This document shows, piece by piece, positions 6,690-7,277 of a DNA stretch of 7,277 bases (position 1 is its first letter; each line of letters opens with the position of its first letter). The stretch lies in the NCBI GenBank assembly GCA_016550395.1, contig JABXGY010000369.1, positions 1-7,277 of the forward strand. The letters are read 5' to 3'. The notes beneath the pieces were generated by a model, which saw only the letters and a list, made by a program, of their open reading frames with translations, was not told the origin of the DNA and searched no databases. A program made the position numbers and the translations under genes. Origin of the DNA: an archaeon (GTDB taxonomy: Archaea > Asgardarchaeota > Hermodarchaeia > Hermodarchaeales > Hermodarchaeaceae).

Positions 6690-7277
6690 TTGCCGTTTTT
6701 AGCTGAATTAAATCAAATTGAAAAACGATTAAACCAAGAGGGAGACACCAAAGTTGTTCGAAGAGCCTTCTGGCGCATTATAGGTCAAATGAAACGACTA
6801 GATCCCAAGGATCTAGATGAGTCAGCAATTATTAAAGCAGCAGAGGTTCGAAATCGGCTTTTCAAACAGAAAATTGTTCTTGGTGTCAGAAAGGGTCTCT
6901 TACTCTTTTTCCTCATCGCCTTAGTCTTCTTCTGGGGAAACATCTCTATTCTCCTATATCTTGAACGCTCGCTAAGCTTAGTAATTGGATATAACCCAGT
7001 TCTTTTCCTTGTGATTATGAATGTTCTTCTAGCAATAGGAAGTGTCTTCGTTTCCTATGGCGTATATCCATGGGGTCGATACCTCGGTGGCATTATCGCC
7101 CGCGTTAAATTCGAAGGATTCTATCGTTATTCTCCTGGTGAACTCGGATTAAAGATTGAATACACCAGTTATTTGAAAACTACACAAAGTCGTCGTAAAT
7201 GGATTTTTGGTTTTCCCATCCTATGGGTCTTTGGATTTCTATTCATCTTGCTACCGATTGCATGGTTCTTGAATCCA
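6690..7277 (+). CDS. Unrecognised multi-helix membrane protein, N-terminal part, cut by the window edge
   Basis: The open frame runs 196 codons to the last base without a stop. TTG 6690 is the likely start: the frame is closed by TAA at 6615-6617, no ATG or GTG lies between, and GAGG (6678-6681) sits 8 bases upstream as a Shine-Dalgarno. Nearby ATGs at 6676 and 6682 are in another frame and stop within a few codons. The first ~65 residues are soluble, charged and probably helical. Hydrophobic helices follow at about 68-91, 103-125 and 171-194. The loop between the second and third contains VYPWGRYLGG and KFEGFYRYSPGELGLKIEY, which look conserved-domain-like but which I cannot assign to a family. 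No metal-binding or protease motif is visible in the part present. It has its own TATA box, so it is probably transcribed separately. Confidence 0.8.
   Translation, partial: MPFLAELNQIEKRLNQEGDTKVVRRAFWRIIGQMKRLDPKDLDESAIIKAAEVRNRLFKQKIVLGVRKGLLLFFLIALVFFWGNISILLYLERSLSLVIGYNPVLFLVIMNVLLAIGSVFVSYGVYPWGRYLGGIIARVKFEGFYRYSPGELGLKIEYTSYLKTTQSRRKWIFGFPILWVFGFLFILLPIAWFLNP

Overview
The window most likely comes from an archaeon. T-rich TATA elements (TTTTTATAC twice, TTTAAATA once) lie about 70-110 bases before gene starts. Gene 5 appears to use a TTG start behind a GAGG Shine-Dalgarno. The large surface protein has the usual archaeal layout of signal peptide, many N-glycosylation sequons, one C-terminal membrane helix and a KRRR tail. 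The zinc-ribbon plus PH-like protein and the long type I surface protein would fit an Asgard lineage, but that placement is a low-confidence guess. No phylogenetic marker gene is present.

All five genes lie on the + strand. (1) 36-1331 is a complete 12-helix MFS exporter of the macrolide/multidrug efflux type. (2) 1441-2289 is a PH/GRAM-like domain interrupted by a glycine/alanine-rich hydrophobic segment, followed by three zinc ribbons. (3) 2512-4755 is a secreted, membrane-anchored, glycosylation-prone protein that I read as five tandem beta-sandwich modules. (4) 4905-6512 is a cytoplasmic gamma-glutamyltransferase-family Ntn hydrolase of the YwrD-like subgroup. (5) 6690 to the right edge is the N-terminal part of an unrecognised multi-helix membrane protein.

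The genes look like separate transcription units rather than one operon. Genes 3, 4 and 5 each have a credible TATA element of their own, gaps run from about 110 to 220 bases, and a GC hairpin with a T-run separates genes 3 and 4. Nothing ties the five products to one pathway, although three of them act in or on the membrane. No RNA genes, CRISPR arrays, insertion sequences or attachment sites are visible, and no gene-free stretch exceeds 300 bases.

There is no clear new multi-gene system. The points most worth following are the split PH-like/three-zinc-ribbon protein, the five-module surface protein, an operator-like palindrome and leader hairpin in front of it, a 47-base imperfect hairpin after gene 4, and a possible leaderless micro-ORF before gene 4.
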